DNA from: Anaerolineae bacterium
GTDB lineage: Bacteria > Chloroflexota > Anaerolineae > Promineifilales > Promineifilaceae
DNA: 64,000 nt
Direction: 5' to 3'
Assembly (NCBI GenBank): GCA_020848035.1
Contig: JADLAX010000015.1
Coordinates: 1 to 64,000 of the forward strand
The position numbers and the translations under genes were made by a program. Each line of letters begins with the position of its first letter. The first letter of the stretch is position 1. The notes under the pieces were generated by a model. The model did not search any database. It worked only from the letters and a program-made list of their open reading frames with translations, and had not been told where the DNA came from. Of this stretch, positions 17,426 through 26,938 are shown piece after piece.

Positions 17426-17689
17426 TTACTGGGGGGCGATACGGCCGCTTTCCTGCACATCCACCGGCACGCCCTCAATCTGGTGGGGAATGACGTCCTC
17501 CGGGGCCAACTGAGCGCTAGGCACCTTTTTTTCGACCATTACCACCAACACGACCTCATCGGTGCGCACTTGCTGCTGCTGGCGAAAGCCAATGCCCACG
17601 CCAACCACGTTGGCTTTGGTCAACAGCTCGGCTTCATGGGCCGATTTTACTGCCTGAATGCGCTGAATCCTTTCTTGCTGCTCGTTCAT
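17426..17689 (-). CDS. Small protein resembling the N-terminus of NAL1-type trypsin-like proteins
   Basis: An 87-residue protein. ELLTKANVVGVGIGFR, VVLVVMVEKKVP and PEDVIPHQIEGVPVDVQE match the segment that precedes the protease domain in many bacterial NAL1/trypsin-like proteins. Here it stands alone with no catalytic domain downstream. GGAG lies 8 bases before the ATG. It could be an independent small domain protein or what is left of a longer one. Function is unknown. Confidence 0.65.
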   Translation of the reverse strand: MNEQQERIQRIQAVKSAHEAELLTKANVVGVGIGFRQQQQVRTDEVVLVVMVEKKVPSAQLAPEDVIPHQIEGVPVDVQESGRIAPQ

Positions 17690-17804
17690 CGTCTAACTCT
17701 CCACGTTCAGGCCGTCCAGCACCGCCTGGATAAGGTACATTCGGTTGCCAGCCTGGCCACGGCGATTTTATCAGCGACAAGCACCGAGAGGCACCAGAGC
17801 GTTT

Positions 17805-18998
17805 TCAGGGGGCTCGCTTTTCGTTCATTAGCTCAATTTGCCGGGTGAGCACGGCTTTTGTGTCGGGGTCCAGCGTTTTGTCGCGGGCCTGGCGCAGAGT
17901 GTCTAGGCTGCGTTCGGCGAAGCCGAGCCTGGCGTAGCCATCGGCTAGGCGGCGCAGGATGGCGACGTTGCCGGGTGACCGACCAACCGCCCGCTGCCAG
18001 TAGAGAACGGCCGTTGCCCACATTCCCCGCTGCGCAAACAGCTTACCTGCCTTGTCCAGCACCAGCGGATCTTTCACTCGTTGGTCCGCCGACGCCACCC
18101 GCCACTGCTTCTCCCGCTTAAAATCACCGCCGGCCATAAAAATCATAAACACGTACAAAACTTGCACAAGGATGAAACCAGAAGCACAGGGCAGTACCAA
18201 CCAGGCGGGCAGTACGGCCGTTGGCTCCACCGGCACCGACAAAATCGCCAGCGCCACCGTGCTCAACACCATCAACAGAACCCCTAAAGCCGCCAGCCAG
18301 TAGGCCCAGGCCTGCCGGAAAAACAAGGCCACGGTAAAACCCACCTGTAGGAGTAAAACAAAAATAGCGGTGAGCCAGTAAGCGGGCACATACATTGGAA
18401 TTTCTGGAGGCAGTTCGCTTAGCGACGCGCCAACGAGAAAGACAAACAGCAGCGCGAGCGCATGGTTGAGACTGCGCAAAATCACCCAGATGACCAGGTA
18501 GAGACTGCGCTGCGGATAGATCAATTCCTTACCGATCATGGAACGGCCGCATTTCGGGCAGCGCTTGTCATTGCGTGTGATTGGTTGAGCGCAGTAGGCG
18601 CACAGGTCGGCCGAACTGCTCCACACGTCGTTAAATTTGCCCTGGTGTGGCTCGCTCACGATGGCTAGGTCCATCTCGAACGCCGGTTGGTCCCAGCGCT
18701 CTGGCTCCTTTTCGACGGCGGGTGGTGGCGCAGGTGTCGGCGCGGGTTGGGGGAGGGGAACGCCCAGTTTTTGCAATCCCTTCTTGGCGATTTCATTGTT
18801 GGGGTTGATGGCCAACACATTTTCCAGGCAAATCTGGCGATCTTCCCGGGTTTGCACCGTGCCGCTGAGCCAGAGCCAGGCAGTTTCGTTGGACTCGTCT
18901 TGCTCCACAATTTGCAGCAGCAGCTGATGGGCCTTTTCCCGCTCACCTGCTTTGGCGGCTTGAACGGCCGTCTTTAACAGTTGGCTTATATCGGTCAT
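17805..18998 (-). CDS. TPR / zinc-ribbon membrane protein
   Basis: A 397-residue protein with N-terminal TPR-like helices (about residues 1-80: AKAGEREKAHQLLLQIVEQDESNETAWLWLSG), a Pro-rich linker and a zinc ribbon (CAYCAQPITRNDKRCPKCGRSM, about residues 132-153). Four hydrophobic segments follow (about 165-290), and the C-terminus returns to TPR helices. The design suggests a membrane scaffold. No reaction can be assigned. Such TPR plus zinc-ribbon proteins are frequent in Chloroflexota (family knowledge). Confidence 0.75.
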   Translation of the reverse strand: MTDISQLLKTAVQAAKAGEREKAHQLLLQIVEQDESNETAWLWLSGTVQTREDRQICLENVLAINPNNEIAKKGLQKLGVPLPQPAPTPAPPPAVEKEPERWDQPAFEMDLAIVSEPHQGKFNDVWSSSADLCAYCAQPITRNDKRCPKCGRSMIGKELIYPQRSLYLVIWVILRSLNHALALLFVFLVGASLSELPPEIPMYVPAYWLTAIFVLLLQVGFTVALFFRQAWAYWLAALGVLLMVLSTVALAILSVPVEPTAVLPAWLVLPCASGFILVQVLYVFMIFMAGGDFKREKQWRVASADQRVKDPLVLDKAGKLFAQRGMWATAVLYWQRAVGRSPGNVAILRRLADGYARLGFAERSLDTLRQARDKTLDPDTKAVLTRQIELMNEKRAP

Positions 18999-19144
18999 GG
19001 TGTTTTGTGTTGCCGGGCAGAGAGGTCACCCGCTTTTCTGATGGCACGCACCAAACTGCAAGGGTGCAGCGGTTGGTAAAAAAGGAACAGGAGGCGGCCA
19101 CAGCCAGATTGTGCGCCGTGGTCGCCTCTTAACTTGCTACATGG

Positions 19145-19870
19145 CTAAACTTCGCCGCTGGTCAGAGCCATCTTTACTTCGGCGATGGCTTTGGTAACCT
19201 CGATTTCTCTCGGACAGGCGTTGGTACAGTTGAAGACGGTCCGACAGCGCCAGACGCCCATCGTATCCCCGGCTACTTCCAGCCGTTCGTTGTGGGCCTG
19301 GTCGCGCGAATCGAAGATGAAGCGATGGGCCTGCACAATGGCGGCCGGCCCGATATATTGCTCATCGGCCCAGAAGCTGGGGCAGGAGCTGGTGCAGGCG
19401 GCGCACAGAATGCACTTGGTGGTGTCATCGAAGCGGGCCCGATCTTCAGGTGATTGTAGGCGTTCACGGCCGTTTTCCGGCACAGGCGTATCGTTAACAA
19501 AATAGGGCATCACCGAGCGGTAATGCGCAAAAAACGGGTCCATATCTACAATCAAATCTTTCAGCACACGCATGCCCAGGATCGGTTCCACCTGGACTTT
19601 GGCTTCGCTGCTGCCTTGTTTGGCCAGGCGGGCCACCAGCGTTTTGCAGGCCAGGGCGTTGGCCCCGTTGATGCGCATGGCATCGGAGCCACACACACCG
19701 TGGGCACACGAGCGGCGCAGCGCCAGCGTGCCGTCTTGCTCCCACTTCACGCGGTGCAGCACGTCTAGCACAGAATCATTAGGACGAACATCTTGAACCG
19801 TGTAGTCACCCCACCACGGAACGCTGTCTTTTTCCGGATTGAAGCGACGAATACGCATATGAACTTGCAT
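19145..19870 (-). CDS. sdhB: Succinate dehydrogenase iron-sulfur subunit
   Basis: A 241-residue electron-transfer subunit. All three cluster motifs are present: [2Fe-2S] in RRSCAHGVCGSDAMRING with a later C in ALACKT, [4Fe-4S] in CILCAACTSSCP, and [3Fe-4S] in CRTVFNCTNACP. ATG 19870 follows GAGGAG at 6 bases; the reading frame upstream is repeat DNA. It passes electrons from SdhA to the membrane quinone site. It is the last gene of sdhCDAB. Confidence 0.97.
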   Translation of the reverse strand: MQVHMRIRRFNPEKDSVPWWGDYTVQDVRPNDSVLDVLHRVKWEQDGTLALRRSCAHGVCGSDAMRINGANALACKTLVARLAKQGSSEAKVQVEPILGMRVLKDLIVDMDPFFAHYRSVMPYFVNDTPVPENGRERLQSPEDRARFDDTTKCILCAACTSSCPSFWADEQYIGPAAIVQAHRFIFDSRDQAHNERLEVAGDTMGVWRCRTVFNCTNACPREIEVTKAIAEVKMALTSGEV

Positions 19871-19886
19871 AAGAATCTCCTCGTTG

Positions 19887-19982
19887 TCGGTAATCGGTAA
19901 TCGGTGGTTGGTAATCGGTGGTGATTTTGGTGCGCTGTGCACCATGCACCGATAACGGTTCACTGGTCACCGCTCACCGGTC
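19887..19982. repeat. Period-7 array (GGTAATC / CACCGNT) between sdhA and sdhB
   Basis: The left part is heptads of GGTAATC type, such as GGTAATC, GGTAATC, GGTGGTT, GGTAATC. The right part is heptads such as CACCATG, CACCGAT, CACTGGT, CACCGCT, CACCGGT. The two parts are partly complementary. Confidence 0.75.
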
Positions 19983-21769
19983 TAGTAGACGCGCTCCTTA
20001 GGTTCGTAGCGGCCCAGGGTGACGGGTTTGTAATCCAGGCGGTAGCTGCCGTCTTCCGTGCGGAAGTAGAAGGTGTGCTTAAGCCATTCCTGGTCGTTGC
20101 GTTTTTGGTAATCTTCGCGGGCATGGCCACCACGGCTCTCGGGGCGGGACCGGGCCGAAACGGCCGTTACCTCCGCCAGTTCCAGTAAGCAGCCCAATTC
20201 CCACGCTTCCAGCAGGTCGGTGTTGAACTTGCTGCCTTTGTCATCAATCTGGATGCTGCGGCTGTAACTTTCACGCAGTTCGTTCAGGTCGGCAACGGCC
20301 GTAGCCATCGTCTCTTCCGTGCGGAAGACACCCACGTTGGCCGTCATCGACTTCTGCATTTTGGTACGCAGTACGGCCGCTTTTACCCCACCGCTGCCGT
20401 TGCGGATGCGCTCAAACTCGGCCATCACTTCCCCGGCCGGATCATCGGGCAGGGGCAGCAGGTCGGCCTGGTTGCAATAATCGGCCATGTGGTTACCGGA
20501 GCGGCGGCCAAAGACCACCAGGTCCACCAGCGAGTTGGTGCCCAGGCGGTTTGCCCCGTGTACCGACACGCAGGCACATTCCCCGGCGGCGTAAAGCCCT
20601 TCGATCAGGCTGCCATCAACATCACGCAAAACACGGCCGTCCACATCCGTTGGAATGCCACCCATAGCATAATGGGCCGTTGGCTGGATGGGCATTGGCT
20701 CGGTCACCGGGTCCACCCCCAGGTACGTGCGCGTAAAATCGGCAATGTCCGGCAGCTTCGCCTCGATGTACTCCCGGTTAATGCGCCGCTTTTCCCCCGC
20801 CAGCTCCAAATAATGGTTCACCGTTTCCGGGCGAATGTCCAGATGCACGTAATTCTGCCCGTTGACGCCCCGTCCCGCCTGAATTTCCAGGTAAATGGCC
20901 CGGCTAACCACATCGCGGCTGGCCAGATCTTTAATGTTGGGTGCATACTTCTCCATAAACCGCTCACCCTTGCCGTTGATGAGCACCCCACCTTCGCCGC
21001 GCACCCCTTCCGTAATCAACACGCCCAGCCGGAAAATGCCCGTGGGGTGGAACTGGAAAAACTCCATATCTTCCAACGGAATGCCGCGTCGCAGGCAAAT
21101 CGCCGCGCCGTCACCCGTCAGGGAGTGGGCGTTGGAGGTCACTTCCCAGCAGCGGCCCCAGCCGCCGGTGGCAAAATGCACCGCCTTGCTGTGGAACACG
21201 TGAAATTCGCCCGTGCTGATCTCTACCGCTACCACGCCGCGCACCGTGTTGTCCACCCGAATCAGGTCCACCACGTGAAACTCATCAAAGAAATTGACCT
21301 TGTTTTTGATGCACTGCTGGTAAAGCGTCTGCAAAATCATGTGCCCGGTGCGGTCGGCGGCGTGGCAGGCCCGCATCACCGGTTTGCCCGTCTCGTTGTT
21401 GGTGTGGCCACCAAAACGGCGCTGGGAGATGGTGCCGTTGGGATAGCGGTCAAACGGCAGCCCCATGTGCTCCAGCTCAATCACCGTGTCGACGGCTTCT
21501 TTGCATAAAACATCCACAGCGTCCTGGTCTGCCAGGTAGTCAGACCCTTTAACGGTGTCGTAGGCGTGCCATTCCCAGCGATCCTCTTCCATGTTGCCCA
21601 GGGCAGCACCGATGCCACCTTGCGCCGCGCCTGTGTGGGAGCGGGTGGGATACAGCTTGGAAATGACGGCAACGTTGGCCTTTTTGCTGGCGTACAGCGC
21701 TGCCATGAGTCCGGCGCCGCCAGCACCTACAATAACGGCATCGAATGTGTGTATTTTTACGTTAGCCAT
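19982..21769 (-). CDS. sdhA: Succinate dehydrogenase flavoprotein subunit
   Basis: A full-length 595-residue catalytic subunit. It has the dinucleotide-binding motif [16 protein letters not shown], the FAD-histidine block [16 protein letters not shown], the active-site HPTGIF and [13 protein letters not shown] segment, and [15 protein letters not shown]. It oxidises succinate to fumarate on the cytoplasmic face. Succinate dehydrogenase and fumarate reductase cannot be told apart from sequence alone, although the sdhCDAB order with two anchor subunits fits either. Confidence 0.97.
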   Translation of the reverse strand: MANVKIHTFDAVIVGAGGAGLMAALYASKKANVAVISKLYPTRSHTGAAQGGIGAALGNMEEDRWEWHAYDTVKGSDYLADQDAVDVLCKEAVDTVIELEHMGLPFDRYPNGTISQRRFGGHTNNETGKPVMRACHAADRTGHMILQTLYQQCIKNKVNFFDEFHVVDLIRVDNTVRGVVAVEISTGEFHVFHSKAVHFATGGWGRCWEVTSNAHSLTGDGAAICLRRGIPLEDMEFFQFHPTGIFRLGVLITEGVRGEGGVLINGKGERFMEKYAPNIKDLASRDVVSRAIYLEIQAGRGVNGQNYVHLDIRPETVNHYLELAGEKRRINREYIEAKLPDIADFTRTYLGVDPVTEPMPIQPTAHYAMGGIPTDVDGRVLRDVDGSLIEGLYAAGECACVSVHGANRLGTNSLVDLVVFGRRSGNHMADYCNQADLLPLPDDPAGEVMAEFERIRNGSGGVKAAVLRTKMQKSMTANVGVFRTEETMATAVADLNELRESYSRSIQIDDKGSKFNTDLLEAWELGCLLELAEVTAVSARSRPESRGGHAREDYQKRNDQEWLKHTFYFRTEDGSYRLDYKPVTLGRYEPKERVY

Positions 21770-21787
21770 GTTTATCCTGCACTTTTG

Positions 21788-21873
21788 GTTGAGTAGTTGA
21801 GTAATTGAGCAACCGGGTAATTGAGTAATTGGGTTACTGTTTTAATTACCTAATTACCAAATTACTTAATTAC
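21788..21873. repeat. Period-8 inverted array (TTGAGTAA / TTAATTAC)
   Basis: Octads TTGAGTAG, TTGAGTAA, TTGAGCAA, CCGGGTAA, TTGAGTAA are followed by TTAATTAC, CTAATTAC, CAAATTAC, TTAATTAC. The two halves are complementary in their cores. The array fills the spacer between the genes for SdhD and SdhA. Confidence 0.85.
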
Positions 21874-21881
21874 AGTAATTT

Positions 21882-22304
21882 TTAGCCAGGTAACCCTTGC
21901 GCCGCCTGACGCGCTGCTTCTGGGTCAAACAAGGAAATGCCGATTGCGGCCCAGATGACGGTAGCGACCACAAAAATCGCCAAAACAATATTGATCACTT
22001 TCATTGTGCCGGGGTTGTGGATGTAATCTGCCAGCACGTTGCGCAGCCCGTTAATGCCATGCGGAATCGCAAACAGGAGCAAGAAGATGTCGTATGCCTT
22101 CCAGCCCCAGGAATTCCACTGTTCGGCCACAAAAATCAGGGTGAGGTTGCCGCTGCTGTTAAGCACATGCTGGATAACCATGTGGCCTACGGCCAAAATC
22201 AGGAGGACCAGGCCAGACATGCGCATGAAAAGGTACGCATACCGCTCAAAGTTGAATTTAACTTTTACCTTGCGGTGAGTGATGGTGGGGGTGACAGTAG
22301 TCAT
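21882..22304 (-). CDS. sdhD: Succinate dehydrogenase membrane anchor subunit D
   Basis: A 140-residue protein with three hydrophobic segments. The first contains a probable haem-ligand His in LAVGHMVIQHVL, and a second motif HGINGLRNVLADYI is typical of SdhD-type anchors. With SdhC it holds haem b and the quinone site. Its position between sdhC and sdhA supports the call. Confidence 0.88.
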   Translation of the reverse strand: MTTVTPTITHRKVKVKFNFERYAYLFMRMSGLVLLILAVGHMVIQHVLNSSGNLTLIFVAEQWNSWGWKAYDIFLLLFAIPHGINGLRNVLADYIHNPGTMKVINIVLAIFVVATVIWAAIGISLFDPEAARQAAQGLPG

Positions 22305-22318
22305 AGTCTCTCGCTTCC

Positions 22319-22765
22319 TTATCCAATGAAGTCGCTAAGCCGGGGGAACTGCCAGCAGGCGGCACCCAATTCACCGCAGCGTGCGGTAAACTCAATGAAC
22401 ATGTAGAGGCCGATGGGGATAAAAATGACGGCAAAGAGCACCCAAACGAGGGTGGCGCTGCGTTTTTGGTACTTCCACAGCTCTGGTTTAAAGTCCAAAA
22501 TAGTGATGCGGATACCGTTGAAGGCATGGTATAAAACGGCCGCCATTACGCCAATTTCCCCCACGGCAAACACCGGATGCTTAAATACGGCAATCGACCA
22601 GGCGTAGAGTTCCGGGTAGAAATGCGCGTTAGCCGTATCCCAGACGTGCAGCACGAGGAAGCCCAGGATGGCCAGGCCGGATAAGCGATGGGCAATCCAG
22701 CTGTAGTGACCGCTCCGCCCACGATAGCGAACACTTTCGCGTATAGTGAGAATTAAAGATGACAT
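22319..22765 (-). CDS. sdhC: Succinate dehydrogenase cytochrome b subunit C
   Basis: A 148-residue membrane protein with three hydrophobic segments and the SdhC signature SWIAHRLSGLAILGFLVLHVWDTA, where His residues can bind haem b, followed by LYHAFNGIRITILDF. It is the first gene of the sdhCDAB operon; the next start is 14 bases downstream. GAGAAGGAGAAC-like sequence precedes ATG 22765. Confidence 0.92.
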   Translation of the reverse strand: MSSLILTIRESVRYRGRSGHYSWIAHRLSGLAILGFLVLHVWDTANAHFYPELYAWSIAVFKHPVFAVGEIGVMAAVLYHAFNGIRITILDFKPELWKYQKRSATLVWVLFAVIFIPIGLYMFIEFTARCGELGAACWQFPRLSDFIG

Positions 22766-22815
22766 AGTTCTCCTTTCTCCACAGGTGTGTGGATATGGTA
22801 CGACAAGTGCGGTTC

Positions 22816-22843
22816 ATTATAACACGTTTAGATGATAAGGTAA
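22816..22843 (-). promoter_or_regulatory. Promoter of the sdhCDAB operon
   Basis: On the minus strand TTACCT and TATAAT are separated by 16 bases, and TATAAT is extended by TG (TGTTATAAT). The predicted transcript start is about 45 bases before sdhC. A separate TATAAT at 22880-22885 on the plus strand may serve the divergent gene at 23047, but no good -35 goes with it. Confidence 0.55.
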
Positions 22844-23046
22844 GGCAAGTTGAAATAGGGTAACGCCAACTTTTTGCGCTATAATTAGGCCAATTCACGC
22901 TGGCTGCACTCCTTGAAAACGGCCGTACCCCACCCACTGGTTCCTTAAGCCAAACGGGTGGCCGGATTATGAATTTGATGAACGTTTTGTCTGTACTGCC
23001 AGGGATGCTTGTCTGGCTTTTTAGCGACTGTTAAACTGTATAGCTA

Positions 23047-24120
23047 ATGATAAGACCGTTTAATTTACGCGATTTACCACTTGTCCATCGCCTGAGCGAA
23101 TTGGGTGTCTCCCTGCACACGGAATCGGCCTTAACCAAGAACCTGCACCCAACTCGTGGGGCGCTGTTTAGCCTGGTTGGGGGTGATTTTCCCACGTACG
23201 TGTGGAAATCGGACAAAAATGGGCTGGCTGGTTTCATTCAGCTGTACCTGGAAGAAGAGAGTGTGCACGCCCACATTTTGTACCTGAGCTCAACAAGTGA
23301 TGGGCACATTGCCACCGAACCGAACGGCACAACCGCCGGGGCAGATGGCAATGGTCATGGGGAACGGCCGTATCAAGTTAACGAAAACGCCTGGCTGCCC
23401 CTGCTTGACCAGGCGGTCATCGAAGCCGGGCAGCGGGGCATTCACAGCCTGGTGGCAGAAGTGAATGAAGTGAGTGATGAACTGCCCGTGCTGCGGCGTG
23501 CCGGTTTTGTGGTTTATACCCGCCAGGACGTGTGGGTGCTGCATCCCGGCCAGGTGGTAAAACCAAAAAAAGAGGCTGCGGTTCTAAGAGCCCGTCAGGC
23601 AGAAGATGATTGGGATATTCAGCTGCTGTATGCCAATACAGTTCCCCGGCTGGTTCAGCTGGTGGAACCGATGCCGCCCCTGCAAGATGGGGCAGGTTGG
23701 GTGTTGCATGAAGAGAATGAATTAGCTGCTTTTGTTCATATTCACGTGGGGCCGCTGGCTACCTGGATGCGCCTGTTTATCCACCCCAGCGCCGAAGCCC
23801 AGGCCGAGCAGATTATTACGGCCGTTGTCCGCCAAAATCCATCGGCAGCGGCCAAACCAATCTACTGCTGCGTGCGTCGTTACCAAAGCTGGGTGCAGCA
23901 CGCTTTGGAGCGCTCCGGGTTTACCTTGTGGGGCAGCCAGGCCGTCATGGTCAAGCACATCGTGCAAAAAGCGACCAAACCGCTGGCTGACCTCTCGGCG
24001 GCGCTGGAAGCGCAGGGCATCACCCCCACCGCGCCCCTCATTCGACAATACCAGAAGCCGGGTCGAACCAAACCCAAGGCGGAACGCTCGACCCCTAAAC
24101 CGATTTTTGAGAAAAGTTAA
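23047..24120 (+). CDS. GNAT-like protein, probable double acetyltransferase fold
   Basis: A 357-residue protein with an N-terminal GNAT-like half (MIRPFNLRDLPLVHRLSE, later LLDQAVIEAGQRGIHSLVAEVNEVSDELPVLRRAGFVVYTRQDVW). The weaker second half has a similar layout (AAFVHIHVGPLATWMRLFIHP, then HALERSGFTLWGSQAVMV). A Lys/Pro-rich tail ends the protein. The acetyl-CoA loop is poorly conserved, so activity is uncertain. It is followed after 7 bases by the R3H ATPase gene and precedes tmk. Confidence 0.65.
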   Translation: MIRPFNLRDLPLVHRLSELGVSLHTESALTKNLHPTRGALFSLVGGDFPTYVWKSDKNGLAGFIQLYLEEESVHAHILYLSSTSDGHIATEPNGTTAGADGNGHGERPYQVNENAWLPLLDQAVIEAGQRGIHSLVAEVNEVSDELPVLRRAGFVVYTRQDVWVLHPGQVVKPKKEAAVLRARQAEDDWDIQLLYANTVPRLVQLVEPMPPLQDGAGWVLHEENELAAFVHIHVGPLATWMRLFIHPSAEAQAEQIITAVVRQNPSAAAKPIYCCVRRYQSWVQHALERSGFTLWGSQAVMVKHIVQKATKPLADLSAALEAQGITPTAPLIRQYQKPGRTKPKAERSTPKPIFEKS

Positions 24121-24127
24121 GCGATAC

Positions 24128-25792
24128 ATGAACCAACCACAAGCAGATCAAGCGAAAGCAGATTTACAAAAACTACTACACATACTGCCGGTAGACATCG
24201 CCGAAAAAATTGAAGCCATTGGTCGTGAAACGCAGCTGTTGGAAGTGGTGATGGACCTGGGCCGCCAGCCCACCGCCCGCTACACCGACGGTGAGCTGGT
24301 TTTGCGCAAAGAAGAAGTGACCGCCGCCGACATTGCCGCCGTTGTCAACGGCATTGGCGATTTTGATGATGACAACCGCGCTGGTATTGCCCGCACCCTG
24401 CACCGCATCTCTGGCATTCGCAACCGCAAGGGGGAGGTGGTGGGGCTGACCTGCCGCGTTGGCCGGGCGGTTTACGGCACCATCGACATCATCGAAGACA
24501 TCATTGCCGAGGGGCACAGCATCTTGCTGCTGGGGCGGCCTGGCGTGGGCAAAACCACCATGCTGCGTGAAATGGCCCGCATTCTGGCCGAAAAACGGCG
24601 CGTAGTCATTGTGGATACCTCCAACGAAATCGGTGGCGACGGCGACATTCCCCATCCGGCCGTTGGTCGGGCGCGGCGAATGCAGGTGCCACGGCCGTCT
24701 CACCAGCACGAAACGATGATCGAAGCGGTGGAAAACCACAACCCCGAGGTCATTGTGATTGATGAAATTGGCCGGGAGCGTGAAGCGGCGGCCGCCCGTA
24801 CCATCAACGAACGAGCCGTGCAGCTCATCGGCACGGCGCACGGTAATACGTTGGAGAACTTGCTGCTCAATCCCACGCTGTCTGATCTCGTCGGCGGCAT
24901 TGAAAGCGTGACGCTGTCGGATGATGAAGCGCGGCGGCGCGGGACGCAAAAGACTGTGCTGGAGCGGCGTGCCCCACCCACGTTTGACGTGCTGATCGAA
25001 ATTCAGGACCGCGAGAAGCTGCTGGTGCATCCCGATGTCACGGCATCGGTGGATTCAATGCTGCGCGGCCAGCCGTTCCGGGTTGAGTTCCGCTCGCGGG
25101 ACGAGCAGGGCCAGGTGCAGGTGGAGCAGCAAAACGCGGTGGTAACGTCGGCGGCGGTAACCGGGCGGCGCGAACCCCGTCCGCGCAAGGAGCGTGAAGA
25201 GCGGAACGGCCGTATCTTCACCAACGGCCCCACCGCTCCCAACGGCAGCAGCAAATCTGGCGAACCGCGCCTTGAGCTGCCCACCGAACCCATCGGGCAC
25301 GCTGAGGAAGAAGCCGATACGCTGCGCGTGTTTGCTTATGGTGTGGCGCGTAACCGGCTGATCCAGGCGGCCAAGCGGCTAAAAGTACACGTTACCCTGG
25401 TTGATAACCTGCCCGAGGCCGACGTGCTGGTCACGCTGAAAAGCTACTACCGCAAGCGGCGTCAGCTTATCAACGACGCGGAACGGCGGCGGACACCGGT
25501 GTACGTGCTGCGGGCCAACACCACCAACCAGATGGAAAGCTTTCTTGTCCAGGTGTTGAACCTGGATGCCGCCAGCACCAACGACCCGTTTGAATCGGCC
25601 ATTGCCGAGGCAGAGCGGGGCATTGAGCTGATCAATGCCGGGCAGCCTTCGGTGGATTTGCGCCCGGTGGGGTCGGCCATTCGGCGCTACCAGCACCAGA
25701 TGGCGCGGCAGGCAAACCTGGTTTCCCACAGCTACGGCAAGGAACCCAACCGGTACGTGCGTATCTTTAGCACGGCCCGTACCGACCAGTAG
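24128..25792 (+). CDS. Ycf45/SpoIIIAA-like AAA ATPase with C-terminal R3H domain
   Basis: A 554-residue protein. After an N-terminal helical domain comes an AAA ATPase with Walker A GRPGVGKTT (about residues 136-144), Walker B VIVIDEIGRE and the conserved ERAVQLIGTAHGNTLENL. The family is shared with sporulation protein SpoIIIAA and plastid Ycf45. The C-terminus is an R3H single-strand nucleic-acid-binding domain: IRRYQHQMARQANLVSHSYGKEPNR. ATG 24128 follows the GNAT-like stop by 7 bases, and the frame upstream of it overlaps that gene. A role in nucleic-acid handling is likely, but the substrate is unknown. Confidence 0.9.
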   Translation: MNQPQADQAKADLQKLLHILPVDIAEKIEAIGRETQLLEVVMDLGRQPTARYTDGELVLRKEEVTAADIAAVVNGIGDFDDDNRAGIARTLHRISGIRNRKGEVVGLTCRVGRAVYGTIDIIEDIIAEGHSILLLGRPGVGKTTMLREMARILAEKRRVVIVDTSNEIGGDGDIPHPAVGRARRMQVPRPSHQHETMIEAVENHNPEVIVIDEIGREREAAAARTINERAVQLIGTAHGNTLENLLLNPTLSDLVGGIESVTLSDDEARRRGTQKTVLERRAPPTFDVLIEIQDREKLLVHPDVTASVDSMLRGQPFRVEFRSRDEQGQVQVEQQNAVVTSAAVTGRREPRPRKEREERNGRIFTNGPTAPNGSSKSGEPRLELPTEPIGHAEEEADTLRVFAYGVARNRLIQAAKRLKVHVTLVDNLPEADVLVTLKSYYRKRRQLINDAERRRTPVYVLRANTTNQMESFLVQVLNLDAASTNDPFESAIAEAERGIELINAGQPSVDLRPVGSAIRRYQHQMARQANLVSHSYGKEPNRYVRIFSTARTDQ

Positions 25793-25794
25793 CT

Positions 25795-26436
25795 ATGAGC
25801 CTGTTTATTACCTTTGAAGGGCCAGAGGGCAGCGGCAAATCCAGCCAGATTGCCCTGCTGGCCTCTTTTTTGCAGCAGCGTGGTTTTTCGGTGGTCACCA
25901 CGCGTGAGCCGGGGGGCACGCCCATCGGGGATGAAATTCGCGCCTGTGTGCACAACGTGGCCAACACGGCCATGACACCCACGGCCGAAATGCTGCTTTA
26001 TTCCGCCTCGCGGGCGCAGTTGGTGGGGCAGGTGATACGGCCGTCGCTGGCCGCAGGCCAGATGGTGTTGTGCGATCGGTTTGCCGACAGCACCATCGCG
26101 TACCAGGGCTACGGCCGGGGGCTGAACCTGGAGCAGCTGCACCAGGTGACGCTCATTGCCACGGGCGGGTTGCAGCCAGACATCACCTTTCTGCTGGACA
26201 TCGACGTGGAGCTTGGCCTGGCGCGGCGCACTGGCGGCGGCCTGGAGATGAACCGGCTTGACCTGGAAGCGGTACAGTTTCACCAGCGTGTGCGTGACGG
26301 TTATCACCAGCTGGCGATGGCTAACCCGGCCCGGTGGGTGGTGGTGGATGCGGATCGGCCGCTAACGGCCGTTCAGGCCGATTTACAAGCCGCGCTGCTG
26401 CGCCGCCTGGCAAACGTGCGCGTAGAGGCTGGTTAA
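25795..26436 (+). CDS. tmk: Thymidylate kinase
   Basis: A 213-residue enzyme that phosphorylates dTMP to dTDP. It has the P-loop FEGPEGSGKSSQ, the TREPGGTPIGDEIR block, the DRFADSTIAYQGYGRGL block and the LID-like TFLLDIDVELGLARR. The ATG lies 2 bases after the upstream ATPase gene, so the two are probably co-transcribed. Its stop overlaps the convergent FmdB-type gene. Confidence 0.96.
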   Translation: MSLFITFEGPEGSGKSSQIALLASFLQQRGFSVVTTREPGGTPIGDEIRACVHNVANTAMTPTAEMLLYSASRAQLVGQVIRPSLAAGQMVLCDRFADSTIAYQGYGRGLNLEQLHQVTLIATGGLQPDITFLLDIDVELGLARRTGGGLEMNRLDLEAVQFHQRVRDGYHQLAMANPARWVVVDADRPLTAVQADLQAALLRRLANVRVEAG

Positions 26437-26816
26437 TCGTCTAGAAAATCAGCGCCGCCGCCTAAATCTGGCATTGACTGTTCAATCGCTTCGGGCGATT
26501 CGCCCTTTTCCAATCGATCAACCACCTCGTTAAACTCATCGCCCAAATCTTCGCCCATTTCATTTCCCATTTTCCGCATAAATTTGCCAAGCGAGCGAGG
26601 ATCGTTTTCATCCAGACCCGCCAGACTGTCGCCCTCCATCATGGAATCCATGCGGGCATCTTCTGATTTGCCCAGGGCGACCCGGCTGATGCGGCGCTTG
26701 ATCTCCAGGCTGCCGCAGTGTGGACAAACGGGCTGAACCTTGCCATACTCACTGTATGAAAATTGCAGGCGTGCTGGTTTGCCACACGCCTGGCAGCGAT
26801 AGTCGTAAAAAGGCAT
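26433..26816 (-). CDS. FmdB-type zinc-ribbon protein
   Basis: A 127-residue protein that begins MPFYDYRCQACGKPARLQFSYSEYGKVQPVCPHCGS. The two CxxC pairs form the FmdB/CxxC_CXXC_SSSS zinc ribbon. The remaining part is acidic and helical. Such proteins are called regulators after FmdB of methanol-using bacteria, but their role is mostly unproven. Its stop overlaps the stop of tmk by 4 bases. Confidence 0.88.
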   Translation of the reverse strand: MPFYDYRCQACGKPARLQFSYSEYGKVQPVCPHCGSLEIKRRISRVALGKSEDARMDSMMEGDSLAGLDENDPRSLGKFMRKMGNEMGEDLGDEFNEVVDRLEKGESPEAIEQSMPDLGGGADFLDD

Positions 26817-26938
26817 CGTGCAGTTCCTTCTGGTTGAAAATCAATACGTTAAAGCCATTATACGAAGCAACCTATGACTTATCAAACGGCCGTAGCCGCG
26901 CCACACGGCCTAAACAGCCATTATAAAAAGAGGTTAAA

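Noticed and set aside
19871..19963. Longer start for sdhB.
   Set aside because: It reads through the heptad array, while ATG 19870 has an ideal GAGGAG site.
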